Shown piece after piece: positions 1 to 5,351 of a stretch of 15,438 bases of DNA. The notes below the pieces were generated by a model. It saw nothing but the letters and a program-made list of their open reading frames with translations. It had not been told where the DNA came from and did no database searches. The stretch is from positions 1 to 15,438 of the forward strand of contig JAKAGX010000017.1 in assembly GCA_021825465.1 (NCBI GenBank). The letters run 5' to 3'. The stretch's first letter is position 1. Every line of letters starts with the position of its first letter. A program made the position numbers and the translations under genes. Source of the DNA: a bacterium (GTDB lineage: Bacteria > Patescibacteriota > Minisyncoccia > UBA6257 > GWB1-50-10).

Positions 1-295
1 ATTTCTCCTTGACGGAAGCATAAAAGGAAATCTCCTGCCCCACGTGCGGAACGGCGACTTCGAAAACGAACGGTTCGCCGAACGAGGCGAGCGTCGCGAA
101 AAGCTGTTCCGACGTTTCTATTTCCTTTTTCAGATCTTTCCCCTCCTTCGAAATCCTGGGAAGACGTATGAGAAAGAGGGGCATTTGAAGCTGACTCATG
201 AGCTTTTTTCTCCTCGTTGTCCTCCAGTAAAAATAAAACCAAACAGCTCCCACAATAAGGAGAACGATGATTATGAAACTCAAAAGGATGGACAT
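1..295 (-). CDS. N-terminal part of a membrane-anchored CPR protein (possible T4SS/DUF87-type ATPase N-terminus), truncated by window edge
   Basis: The frame runs without a stop from an ATG at 293-295 to the left edge, giving about 98 residues. Seen: residues 2-24 form one strong hydrophobic membrane segment (MSILLSFIIIVLLIVGAVWF...), followed by a basic stretch (WRTTRRKK) that predicts an inside-facing remainder. A soluble region then begins, LFLIRLPRISKEGKDLKKEI, with SEQLFATLASFGEPFVFEV after it. From memory of CPR genomes, this arrangement (one TM helix, then a 'LIRLP...KKEI...EQLF..L' block) precedes a large DUF87/VirB4-like ATPase domain. The ATPase part is outside the window, so this is inference. 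The start was chosen because the TM helix begins there. There is no Shine-Dalgarno site, and the upstream DNA is the AT-rich repeat. The gene at 401-820 lies upstream on the same strand. Confidence 0.6.
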   Translation of the reverse strand, partial: MSILLSFIIIVLLIVGAVWFYFYWRTTRRKKLMSQLQMPLFLIRLPRISKEGKDLKKEIETSEQLFATLASFGEPFVFEVAVPHVGQEISFYASVKEK

Positions 296-302
296 GGAAT
301 GC

Positions 303-403
303 AAATATCAAAACTCAAATGACAAATGCCAAATCAATGACAAAATCCAAAGACCAAAAAGCGGAACGTTTTTTGACATTTGAAATTTGGAATTTGGATT
401 TCA
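303..403. repeat. AT-rich CAAAT-type intergenic repeat, copy A
   Basis: The gap between two minus-strand genes is filled by runs of CAAAT/ATTTG words. The left half (CTCAAATGACAAATGCCAAAT, less its first base) is roughly complementary to the right half (ATTTGAAATTTGGAATTTGG), so the unit is a loose hairpin. The same unit recurs inverted at 10728-10836 (shared run AAAACTCAAATGACAAAT). Its right end touches the stop codon (401-403) of the next gene. Confidence 0.75.
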
Positions 404-820
404 TTTTATGATTCCTCTCTTCCGAAGTTCCGGCACCAGCTTTTCCGTCAGCGCGTCGTGAAAAGCATCCTCGACGAACGGCGGATATCGCTTTGCTTCG
501 GCAATCGCCCGCTCCACGCCGGATTGGAAAGCCAACGTGACGAGATTCTCCACGACGGCTTTTACCTCGACATCGCCCGCATCATCCGACAAATAAGAAG
601 GAAGGAATCTTGCCCTCGGGTCCTGATCTCTTGGCTTTTCGGCAGAAACCGCGGCTGCCGGAGGCGTCGCCGAAACCGAAAGCGTCCTCAAGGATTCTTT
701 GACGACATGCTCGATCGGCGCCTCTTTGAACTCCGGCGATTCAACTTTTTTTGAGACCTCTGCGCCGAGCCGATCGAGGCTTTTATCCAAACTCTCGCTG
801 AAATTCTGCACCTTTACCAT
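401..820 (-). CDS. CPR-type conserved hypothetical protein (139 aa)
   Basis: Function unknown. Seen: a polar N-terminal half with an Ala/Pro/Ser-rich linker (about residues 50-66, SVSATPPAAAVSAEKP), then an alpha-helical C-terminal domain, residues 72-139, with LPSYLSDD, VVENLVTLAFQSGVERAIAE and PFVEDAFHDALTEKLVPEL ending in KRGIIK. I recognise this C-terminal pattern as a recurrent small protein of Parcubacteria-type genomes, often beside the DUF87-type membrane ATPase genes. That matches the neighbour at 1-295, but no function is established to my knowledge. There is no signal peptide or TM helix, so it is probably cytoplasmic. Start: a TATAAT hexamer lies exactly 7 nt before the ATG. The intervening AGAGGAA could also read as a very close Shine-Dalgarno site. 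An overlapping 124-codon plus-strand frame is treated as a shadow. Confidence 0.75.
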   Translation of the reverse strand: MVKVQNFSESLDKSLDRLGAEVSKKVESPEFKEAPIEHVVKESLRTLSVSATPPAAAVSAEKPRDQDPRARFLPSYLSDDAGDVEVKAVVENLVTLAFQSGVERAIAEAKRYPPFVEDAFHDALTEKLVPELRKRGIIK

Positions 821-827
821 TTCCTCT

Positions 828-833
828 ATTATA
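828..833 (-). promoter_or_regulatory. -10 hexamer TATAAT, 7 nt before the ATG
   Basis: Perfect TATAAT on the minus strand ending 7 nt upstream of the ATG at 820. Initiation at the normal distance would place +1 at or next to the start codon, so the transcript would be leaderless. No good -35 was found (best candidate CTGTCA at 17 nt). Confidence 0.6.
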
Positions 834-855
834 CATCACCAATAAGGCGATGACA

Positions 856-1008
856 GCAATCCCGATTTCACCTCTCAAACACGCTATCAAATTTCCCACC
901 GAGAAATTTGCGCTCGCTCTCGGACTCGCTCCCCAGCCAGTCCATGGACTGGCTGGGACCATGGCCGCTCGTCCTCCGAGACGGTTTGTTCGGCAAAATC
1001 GGAATTGC
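856..1008. repeat. Nested intergenic hairpin element, copy 1 (downstream of pseudopilin gene)
   Basis: Outer arms 856-868 (GCAATCCCGATTT) and 996-1008 pair with one G-U in minus-strand RNA. The core begins with CTCTCAAACACGCT and ends with GAGACGGTTTGTTCG. Inside are a hairpin CAAATTTC/GAAATTTG (888-895/903-910), a CTCGGA/TCCGAG stem, and a perfect 26-bp palindrome at 932-957. The inner end lies 4 nt from the stop codon of the pseudopilin gene. Neither end has an obvious U-run. Confidence 0.85.
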
Positions 1009-1012
1009 TTTG

Positions 1013-2320
1013 TTATTGCTGCGACAAATTTTGGATTTGGATGGCGCCGAACGGCGTCCCCGTTGCCGTAACGTTCACCGATGACGCAAATTGGTTCGAA
1101 GGTACGCTGAAAACACCGTTCGGATTTGTCCCCCCCGACCAATCGCTTTGATCGAAGACGAAATTCGTCCATCGCGTGACGAAATCGGAAAGGCTGAAAT
1201 TGGACGTTTTTCCGGCCGCATCCCATTCCGTAACGGCGGTCACCTTTTGCGTCGAGGGGTCGCTGTAGTAGCCCGCGGAACAGGTCGTGGACGAAGCAAG
1301 GGGCGAAGTCGAGGTGCTGCTGATCGATCGGCATGCGCTGTCCACGTAGAAGTATCTGCGGAACACGTTGCTGTTGTAAAGCTGATCAATTTCATTTGCC
1401 GAAAGGGCGCGATTGTAAACACGAACGTCATCAAGCAGACCGCTATAATAACCCCATCTGCCGGCACCGATACTGAAGCCATTTCCATTGACGGTATTGA
1501 TGGTACACGGAGCAGTGACAGTCGATTTATTCATCCCGTCTATATAAAAAGTCACCGTGTTATCGCCGTTGAAGACGACCGTGAAAAAGTGCCATGCTTG
1601 TTGAGGAGCTGGCACGGAAGGTCCAACGATACCGCATGTCTCAGCGTCTACCCTGAATCCCCAACTCGCACCCACTTCAACCGCCACGTACTTTCCCTGA
1701 CCGGAATCGCTGCATCCATATCCTTCCGAAGAACACCCATAAGCGATGGCGATGGGGTAACTCCCCGACGGAAGAGGGTAACCCCAGAAAGCTATCGTCC
1801 TTGCGCTAGCCCCCGATGGAAGAAATCCACCGTTATTGTTGACCACATATGTACTACTCCCGTTGAATCCCAAACAATAGCTTTCTTTGCATGTCGATGT
1901 CGCTTGCCACACCGGACCGTTGACGAACGTTCCGTTATGGCCGTCGCCCGATTCGTCATAGGTGGTTGTTCCCGTCCCTTCGTCGAATCCCCAGCGACCG
2001 ACGAGACCGTTTTGAATTTCGCCGTCAATGATTCCTTCTTCTCCGGGCACAGCTATAAACCCGCTCGAAGAGGAAACGAGGAAATAGGTGGATGTCGAAC
2101 CGTGCTGCAGATTATAAACTCCATTCCAGTTGGAAAGAGCGAAGGATTTTACCTTGCTCATAAGATCTTGGCTAAGCTCGGTCGCCGTGGTAAGCGTTTG
2201 GGTCGTGGATCCGGCCCGGAGCACGAACGCAATGGCGATGCTCGCCGCGCCAATGATAAGCGCGCCGATGGCAAGTCCGATGAGAACTTCAATCAAACTC
2301 TGACCTTCGTTTCTCCGCAT
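1013..2320 (-). CDS. Type IV pseudopilin-like protein with inserted LamG/concanavalin-like domain (435 aa)
   Basis: Seen: a class III prepilin signal, MRRNEG|QSLIEVLIGL, with the cleavage Gly at 6 and Glu at mature position 5 (residue 11), then a hydrophobic helix to about residue 35. A PilV/PilX-like pilin body follows (to about 104). Residues 106-315 look like a LamG/concanavalin-like beta-sandwich: GLVGRWGFDEGTGTTTYDES at the start, W/F-rich strands in the middle (HFFTVVFNGDNTVTFYIDG) and LLDDVRVYNRALSANEI at the end. The chain then returns to pilin-like sequence (RRYFYVDSACR... STQKVTAVTEWD). The LamG domain therefore appears inserted within the pilin body. Role: presumably a minor pilin displayed on type IV pili, where LamG folds usually bind glycans or proteins; the ligand is unknown. 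ATG choice: the next upstream in-frame ATG is cut off by TGA. The Ser/Thr-rich linkers suit an exported protein. Confidence 0.85.
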   Translation of the reverse strand: MRRNEGQSLIEVLIGLAIGALIIGAASIAIAFVLRAGSTTQTLTTATELSQDLMSKVKSFALSNWNGVYNLQHGSTSTYFLVSSSSGFIAVPGEEGIIDGEIQNGLVGRWGFDEGTGTTTYDESGDGHNGTFVNGPVWQATSTCKESYCLGFNGSSTYVVNNNGGFLPSGASARTIAFWGYPLPSGSYPIAIAYGCSSEGYGCSDSGQGKYVAVEVGASWGFRVDAETCGIVGPSVPAPQQAWHFFTVVFNGDNTVTFYIDGMNKSTVTAPCTINTVNGNGFSIGAGRWGYYSGLLDDVRVYNRALSANEIDQLYNSNVFRRYFYVDSACRSISSTSTSPLASSTTCSAGYYSDPSTQKVTAVTEWDAAGKTSNFSLSDFVTRWTNFVFDQSDWSGGTNPNGVFSVPSNQFASSVNVTATGTPFGAIQIQNLSQQ

Positions 2321-2327
2321 TCATCTC

Positions 2328-2333
2328 ATTATA
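2328..2333 (-). promoter_or_regulatory. -10 hexamer TATAAT, 7 nt before pseudopilin ATG
   Basis: TATAAT on the minus strand, then GAGATGA, then the ATG at 2320: the same 7-nt spacing as at 828-833. Directly upstream is the telomere-like repeat (2335-2370), which occupies the -35 region. Predicts a leaderless transcript. Confidence 0.55.
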
Positions 2334-2334
2334 C

Positions 2335-2370
2335 CGGGGGTATAGGGTTTAGGGTATAGGGCCTAGGGTA
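2335..2370. repeat. Telomere-like TATACCC/TAAACCC repeat
   Basis: On the plus strand this reads GGGGGTATAGGGTTTAGGG followed by TATAGGGCCTAGGGTA: short units of (TA)TAGGG or TTTAGGG. A similar tract at 6071-6099 lies in the same place relative to the rpsP start. It is noncoding and sits between the pseudopilin promoter -10 and the tRNA terminator. Confidence 0.75.
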
Positions 2371-2377
2371 ACGAAAT

Positions 2378-2395
2378 CCCCCGAACGGTCGGGGG
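2378..2395 (-). terminator. Hairpin terminator downstream of tRNA-Tyr
   Basis: Seven G-C-rich pairs, CCCCCGA (2378-2384) and TCGGGGG (2389-2395), loop ACGG. On the minus strand it begins 8 nt after the tRNA 3' end and is followed by ATTTCGTT, a weak U-run. It separates the tRNA from the pseudopilin promoter. Confidence 0.65.
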
Positions 2396-2402
2396 TTTAA
2401 TG

Positions 2403-2486
2403 TGCGCAGGGAAGGATTCGAACCTTCGTAGCCATAAAGGCGTCAGATTTACAGTCTGATGCAATTGACCGCTCTGCCACCTGCGC
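2403..2486 (-). tRNA. tRNA-Tyr (GTA anticodon)
   Basis: The 84-nt cloverleaf is complete. Acceptor stem GCGCAGG/CCTGCGC with discriminator A at 2403; D-arm with GCAGAGCGG...TTGC; anticodon stem TCAGA/TCTGA with loop CTGTAAA (anticodon GTA); long class II variable arm; T-arm GAAGG-TTCGAAT-CCTTC. The class II variable arm plus GTA is typical of bacterial tRNA-Tyr. CCA is not encoded (the sequence after the discriminator is CATT), so it must be added by CCA-adding enzyme. Confidence 0.95.
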
Positions 2487-2499
2487 ATTTGCCAAACAT

Positions 2500-2527
2500 A
2501 TTCTAACAGTTACCAATAAATCTTCAA
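2500..2527 (-). promoter_or_regulatory. Promoter for tRNA-Tyr
   Basis: Minus strand: -35 TTGAAG (2527-2522), 16-nt spacer, -10 TAGAAT (2505-2500, 5 of 6 matches). The -10 ends 13 nt before the mature tRNA 5' end, leaving a very short 5' leader for RNase P. It lies between the tRNA and hairpin element copy 2. Confidence 0.6.
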
Positions 2528-2530
2528 GGA

Positions 2531-2668
2531 GTATCTGGCCTTATCGAACAAACCGTCTCGCAGGGTGAGCGGGCACGGTTCGAGCGAAGCGAGAGAGCGA
2601 ACCCGAGAGCGAGCGGCCAAACCTCGCCGGGGCTTGGCACAGCGTGTTTGAGAAATAAGACCAGATAC
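2531..2668. repeat. Nested intergenic hairpin element, copy 2 (downstream of the tsf-linked membrane gene)
   Basis: Outer arms 2531-2544 (GTATCTGGCCTTAT) and 2655-2668 (ATAAGACCAGATAC) pair with one G-U in minus-strand RNA. The core is in the opposite orientation to copy 1: it starts TCGAACAAACCGTCTCGCAG and ends AGCGTGTTTGAGA. Inside are GGTTCG...CGAACC (where copy 1 has its palindrome) and a GCCAAACC/GGCTTGGC hairpin (2616-2623/2631-2638). The right arm ends 2 nt from the stop codon of the gene at 2671. Confidence 0.85.
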
Positions 2669-2670
2669 CC

Positions 2671-2982
2671 CTACTCCCCCTTCTTCTCTTCCTCCTCCGG
2701 CAGCGCCGTCGCCTTCGCGGTATCTTTCTTGAACTTACTAAGTTTCGCTTCTATGAAATTGTTGAGTTGAAGGAGCCACACCTTTGCTTTCCGCAAAAAT
2801 TTTTCAGTGAACGATTTCAAAGCTTCATCGCTCCGTTCTACGTAGCCGACGAGCCGGCTTGACCGCCGAGCTTTCAAAACATCGATTTCTTCGTCGGTCA
2901 CCCGCGGCAATGCTTCCGCCAAAAGGTAGACCAGAAAGGCCAGCGCGATCATAATGAGAGTTTGAACGATAAAACGGAACAT
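2671..2982 (-). CDS. Small single-pass membrane protein (103 aa), CPR-type, translationally coupled to tsf
   Basis: Function unknown. Seen: residues 3-25 form a hydrophobic N-terminal helix (FIVQTLIMIALAFLVYLLAEAL), followed by a charged, mostly helical region (ERSDEALKSFTEKFLRKAKVWLLQLNNFIEAKLSKFKK) and an acidic tail PEEEEKKGE. The helical stretch looks amphipathic or coiled-coil. I recall similar short proteins in Parcubacteria genomes, but no assigned role. Its ATG overlaps the tsf stop by one base (TAATG), so it is almost certainly translated from the rpsB-tsf message by termination-reinitiation. Hairpin element copy 2 begins 2 nt after its stop codon, making it the last gene of the rpsB-tsf unit. 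Confidence 0.8.
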   Translation of the reverse strand: MFRFIVQTLIMIALAFLVYLLAEALPRVTDEEIDVLKARRSSRLVGYVERSDEALKSFTEKFLRKAKVWLLQLNNFIEAKLSKFKKDTAKATALPEEEEKKGE

Positions 2983-3425
2983 TAGACTTCGTAGCGGATG
3001 AATCTCTCCACTGCGATATTTTCTCCCACTTTTGCCATCGTCTCTTTGATGAAATCGCCGACGGTCGTGGATTCGTTCTTAATGTAAGGCTGCTCGAGAA
3101 GTGATGGGACGTCTTCCGGAGACATGGCCGCTATTTGCATGGCAAGTTCGTGGGCAAGCATTCTGAACGGCTCGGAACGGACCACAAAGTCAGTTTCGGC
3201 GCGGAGTTCCATAAGAACCCCCACGCGATCATTGTGGACGTACGTATAAACGAGCCCTGCGCCCGTTTTCCTCTCTTTCTTCGATTCAGCTTTCAAAAGC
3301 CCCCGCTCCCTGATGACGCTCGCAGCCTTTTCGAGATTCCCCTTTGCTTCTTCAAGCGCCCGTTTGCACTCCATGACCCCCGCCCCCGTTTGCTCCCTCA
3401 ATTTTACGATGTCGTTATTACTCAT
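2982..3425 (-). CDS. tsf: Translation elongation factor Ts, short form (147 aa)
   Basis: EF-Ts is the guanine-nucleotide exchange factor that regenerates EF-Tu-GTP during elongation. Seen: an N-terminal UBA-like domain, residues 1-42 (VKLREQTGAGVMECKRALEEAKG), a basic linker, then the core with the signature ETDFVVRSEPF (TDFV at 78-81, the EF-Tu-contacting motif) and a C-terminal GENIAVERFIRYEV. At 147 residues it is much shorter than the E. coli protein (283) because it keeps one core subdomain, a layout like other short EF-Ts proteins. It ends with a proper terminal strand, so it does not look truncated. The ATG overlaps the rpsB stop by 8 nt (ATGAGTAATAA), with AAGGA just upstream, and its own stop overlaps the next gene's ATG. 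The three genes form one translationally coupled unit. Confidence 0.97.
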   Translation of the reverse strand: MSNNDIVKLREQTGAGVMECKRALEEAKGNLEKAASVIRERGLLKAESKKERKTGAGLVYTYVHNDRVGVLMELRAETDFVVRSEPFRMLAHELAMQIAAMSPEDVPSLLEQPYIKNESTTVGDFIKETMAKVGENIAVERFIRYEV

Positions 3426-4122
3426 GTCCTTCGCTCGTACCCGGCTTCATTTCGTTCTTCAGAAGATCCAAAACGAACGTAACGCTCGCTCTCGCATGGT
3501 CGTTTGCCAGAATCGGATATCGGATCAAGTCCGGATTGTCGTCGGTATCCATAATGGCGACAACCGGAATGTTGAGCTTGTTCGCCTCCGCGACGGCAGT
3601 CTTATGAAGCATAGTATCAACCAAGAAAATGACATCCGGCAGACGAGTGAGATTTTTGATGCCGTCGAAATTCCTCGAAAGTTTTGCAATCTCCTTGGAA
3701 AACTGAGCCTGCTCTTTCTTGGTGTATTTTGCGAGATCGCCCGATTCCTTTTTTGACCTCAAGCTTTCGTAGTGATCGATCCTCTTCCGCATGACGCCGA
3801 AATTCGTTAGCGTTCCGCCGAGCCACCGAAAATCGACAAACGGCATTTTCCATTCTTCAGCCATCGATCGCACCGCCTCCTTGGCTGCCGGCTGGGTTGC
3901 AACGAACAAAACCATGCCGCTGTTTTGAAGTTTCCCCTTCAAAAACTCGACGGCTTTGTTAAAACTTTGGACCATTGCTTCCGGATCCAAAAGCTCGATC
4001 TCATTCCTCCGGCCTCCGATGAAATTCTTCATCTGCGGATGGGTCTTGGTCTTTTTGTGGCCGTAAAAAATGCCCGATTGGGCCATTTCCACGATCTTGT
4101 CTTGATCTTCAATGGTCAACAT
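3418..4122 (-). CDS. rpsB: 30S ribosomal protein S2 (234 aa)
   Basis: S2 is a small-subunit protein on the back of the 30S, needed for S1 or mRNA docking in many bacteria. Seen: MLTIEDQDKIVEMAQSGIFY, GHKKTKTHPQMKNFIGGRRN (family pattern 'GxxxGHkkxxxxPkMkxfI'), FVATQPAAKEAV, FVDFRWLGGTLTNF and IPVVAIMDTDDNPDLIRYPI. The frame is open for 23 more codons upstream, but those codons come from the promoter and the hairpin element arm. A good promoter (-35 4159-4164, -10 4136-4141) lies inside that extension, so the start is placed at 4122. The predicted leader is only a few nucleotides, with no clear Shine-Dalgarno site. The 3' end overlaps tsf by 8 nt. Confidence 0.96.
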   Translation of the reverse strand: MLTIEDQDKIVEMAQSGIFYGHKKTKTHPQMKNFIGGRRNEIELLDPEAMVQSFNKAVEFLKGKLQNSGMVLFVATQPAAKEAVRSMAEEWKMPFVDFRWLGGTLTNFGVMRKRIDHYESLRSKKESGDLAKYTKKEQAQFSKEIAKLSRNFDGIKNLTRLPDVIFLVDTMLHKTAVAEANKLNIPVVAIMDTDDNPDLIRYPILANDHARASVTFVLDLLKNEMKPGTSEGHE

Positions 4123-4135
4123 AGAAGTACCTACT

Positions 4136-4164
4136 ATCCTATCGAAAACTGCCTCAAATGTCAA
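4136..4164 (-). promoter_or_regulatory. Promoter for rpsB-tsf
   Basis: Minus strand: consensus -35 TTGACA (4164-4159), exactly 17 nt, then TAGGAT (4141-4136; 4 of 6 matches). The -10 ends 13 nt before the rpsB ATG. It lies 4 nt outside hairpin element copy 3, so rpsB is transcribed independently of trmD. Confidence 0.7.
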
Positions 4165-4168
4165 AGGA

Positions 4169-4322
4169 GAAAATCTAATCTCCTCTCTCAAACACGCTAT
4201 GCCAAAACCCCGGCGAGGTTTGGCCGCGACCGCTCGACCTCGCTCCCCAGCCAGTCCATGGACTGGCTGGGACCATGCCAGCTCGGTCTCCGAGACGGTT
4301 TATTCGAGGAGATTAGATTTTC
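4169..4322. repeat. Nested intergenic hairpin element, copy 3 (overlaps the 3' end of trmD)
   Basis: Outer arms 4169-4185 and 4306-4322 are a perfect 17-bp inverted repeat. The core begins CTCTCAAACACGCT and ends GAGACGGTTTATTCG, in the same orientation as copy 1. Inside are a GCCAAAACC/GGTTTGGC hairpin (4201-4209/4217-4224) and the perfect 26-bp palindrome (4246-4271). The trmD stop codon (4300-4302) and its last seven codons lie inside the element: the right arm is coding, the left arm is its reverse complement. Confidence 0.88.
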
Positions 4323-4947
4323 CCTCCAACCCCCCTTCCTTCTTTCTCCACTCCTCTATTTTCTTATGGTTTCCCCCGAGAAGCACCTTGGGGACTTTCC
4401 ACTTTCCGAACTTTTCCGGCCTCGTATAGACCGGATACGAACCTTTAATGTCTTCCAGAGATTCATATTTCCCGAGAACGCCGGGCAATTGTCGGCTTAC
4501 CGCTTCGGTTACGATGAGCGCCGGAAGCTCTCCACCCGCGAGCACGAAATCGCCGAGCGACAACTCTTCATCAGCAAGATGCTTTGCCACCCGCTCGTCG
4601 ACACCCTCGTACCTGCCGCAAATGAAAACAAGGTCCTTATATTTCGCCAAGCGTTTCGCCTCCTTCTGTGTAAACACCTTCCCTCTTGTGGAAAACAGGA
4701 TCACGCGCGCCTTCGGCTTCCTGATCGAGGCGATCGCTTTTGTGATCGGCTCGATCCGCATGACCATCCCCGGCCCGCCGCCGAACGGCCGGTCATCCAC
4801 CTTCTTATGCGGTCCCAAGCCGAATTTCCGGAGATCCACGAGGTGGAACTTCACGATCTTCTTCTTTTCTGCCCGACCTAAAATGGACGCATGGAGATAA
4901 TCCTCGATCGCCTCGGGAAACAGTGTAATGATATGAAAGGTTATCAT
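4300..4947 (-). CDS. trmD: tRNA (guanine37-N1)-methyltransferase TrmD (215 aa)
   Basis: TrmD methylates N1 of G37, 3' of the anticodon in tRNAs reading CUN, CCN and CGG codons, using S-adenosylmethionine, and so prevents +1 frameshifting. Seen: MITFHIITLFPEA at the N-terminus; VDDRPFGGGPGMVM (50-63); the SPOUT knot with FICGRYEGVDERV (108-120), SLGDFVLAGGELPAL (130-144) and PVYTRPEKF (172-180); then VPKVLLGGNHKKIEEWR. It is shorter than E. coli TrmD (255). The usual C-terminal helix is cut to a tail, EGGLEGKSNLLE, whose last seven residues and stop come from the hairpin element. The start codon is in an inverted-repeat arm. GATAAT lies 6 nt before the ATG, and an AGGAGG lies further upstream (13 nt). 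Confidence 0.96.
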   Translation of the reverse strand: MITFHIITLFPEAIEDYLHASILGRAEKKKIVKFHLVDLRKFGLGPHKKVDDRPFGGGPGMVMRIEPITKAIASIRKPKARVILFSTRGKVFTQKEAKRLAKYKDLVFICGRYEGVDERVAKHLADEELSLGDFVLAGGELPALIVTEAVSRQLPGVLGKYESLEDIKGSYPVYTRPEKFGKWKVPKVLLGGNHKKIEEWRKKEGGLEGKSNLLE

Positions 4948-5129
4948 GAGAGTATTATCTCCTCCTTCATAGGCCTCCGCATGTCAAAATAATCCTCCGC
5001 TCGCACGCTCCTCGCCACCCAACTCGCCCACTGGGCGGGGGGCCTGGCTCGGCACGCGGCTCGCTTCGGTTATTTTAGAAGACATGCTCCGGCAATATTC
5101 ACTCGGAAACAATACTCTCATTCTAACCT
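4938..5129. repeat. Large nested inverted repeat spanning the trmD start (variant hairpin element, copy 4)
   Basis: Three nested inverted repeats share one centre: outer 4938-4956 with 5111-5129 (17 of 19 complementary); inner GCATGTC 4979-4985 with GACATGC 5081-5087; then AAAATAA 4986-4992 with TTATTTT 5070-5076. The central region has a short CGCCC-ACT-GGGCG hairpin. The trmD start codon (4945-4947), its -10-like GATAAT (4954-4959) and an AGGAGG all fall in or next to the left arm. The central part resembles the other hairpin elements only loosely, so membership of the family is tentative. Confidence 0.7.
4954..4959 (-). promoter_or_regulatory. -10-like GATAAT, 6 nt before trmD ATG
   Basis: GATAAT (5 of 6 matches) on the minus strand with 6 nt to the ATG at 4947. 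No convincing -35. If it is used, the trmD mRNA would be leaderless and would escape the hairpin that otherwise covers the start codon. Confidence 0.35.
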
Positions 5130-5156
5130 GAGGGCCAAAGGAGTAAAGGCTGAAAA

Positions 5157-5307
5157 GCCGGGGAATCCCTTCTAGCAAACTGTCTCGCAGGCCGAGCGGG
5201 CATGGCCCCAGCCAGTCCATGGACTGGCTGGGGAGCGAGGCCGAGAGCAAGCGCAAATTCCACGCTGGGGAATTTGATAGCGTGTTTGAGAGAAGAGATT
5301 CCCCGGC
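5157..5307. repeat. Nested intergenic hairpin element, copy 5 (downstream of khpA)
   Basis: Outer arms 5157-5173 and 5291-5307 (16 of 17 pair, the other G-U in minus-strand RNA). Core in the orientation of copy 2: AGCAAACTGTCTCGCAG at the left, AGCGTGTTTGAGA at the right. It contains a 28-bp perfect palindrome (5206-5233), CGAGAGC, and a CAAATTCC/GGAATTTG hairpin (5254-5261/5269-5276). Confidence 0.85.
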
Positions 5308-5311
5308 GAAC

Positions 5312-5340
5312 AAGACCACCCCGCATAGCGGGGTGGTCTT
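5312..5340 (-). terminator. Strong hairpin downstream of khpA
   Basis: Thirteen perfect pairs, AAGACCACCCCGC (5312-5324) and its complement (5328-5340), with a 3-nt loop, starting 11 nt after the khpA stop. On the minus strand no U-run follows (GTTCGCC), so intrinsic termination is uncertain. It could instead be a 3'-end stabilising hairpin. Confidence 0.55.
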
Positions 5341-5351
5341 AATTTCTCTTC

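Noticed and set aside
44..322. 92-codon plus-strand frame at the left edge
   Set aside because: The minus strand here has a TM helix plus a familiar soluble block and no stop to the edge; the plus frame is charged, pattern-free and ends in the AT-rich repeat.
1091..2359. 422-codon plus-strand open frame opposite the pseudopilin
   Set aside because: It lies antisense to a gene with clear pilin and LamG motifs, has no recognisable domain, and its composition (Arg/Ser/Thr-rich, no motif pattern) is that of a shadow frame.
3925..4881. 318-codon plus-strand frame opposite rpsB/trmD
   Set aside because: It runs across two genes, a promoter and a hairpin element on the other strand, with no protein family pattern.
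4944..4970. Nine-codon mini-ORF overlapping the trmD start
   Set aside because: Too short to test by composition; it may be chance. Mentioned only as a possible part of the trmD leader.
856..5307. CRISPR array from the repeated GC-rich units
   Set aside because: The units are about 140-150 bp, in both orientations, separated by genes, with no regular short spacers and no cas genes.
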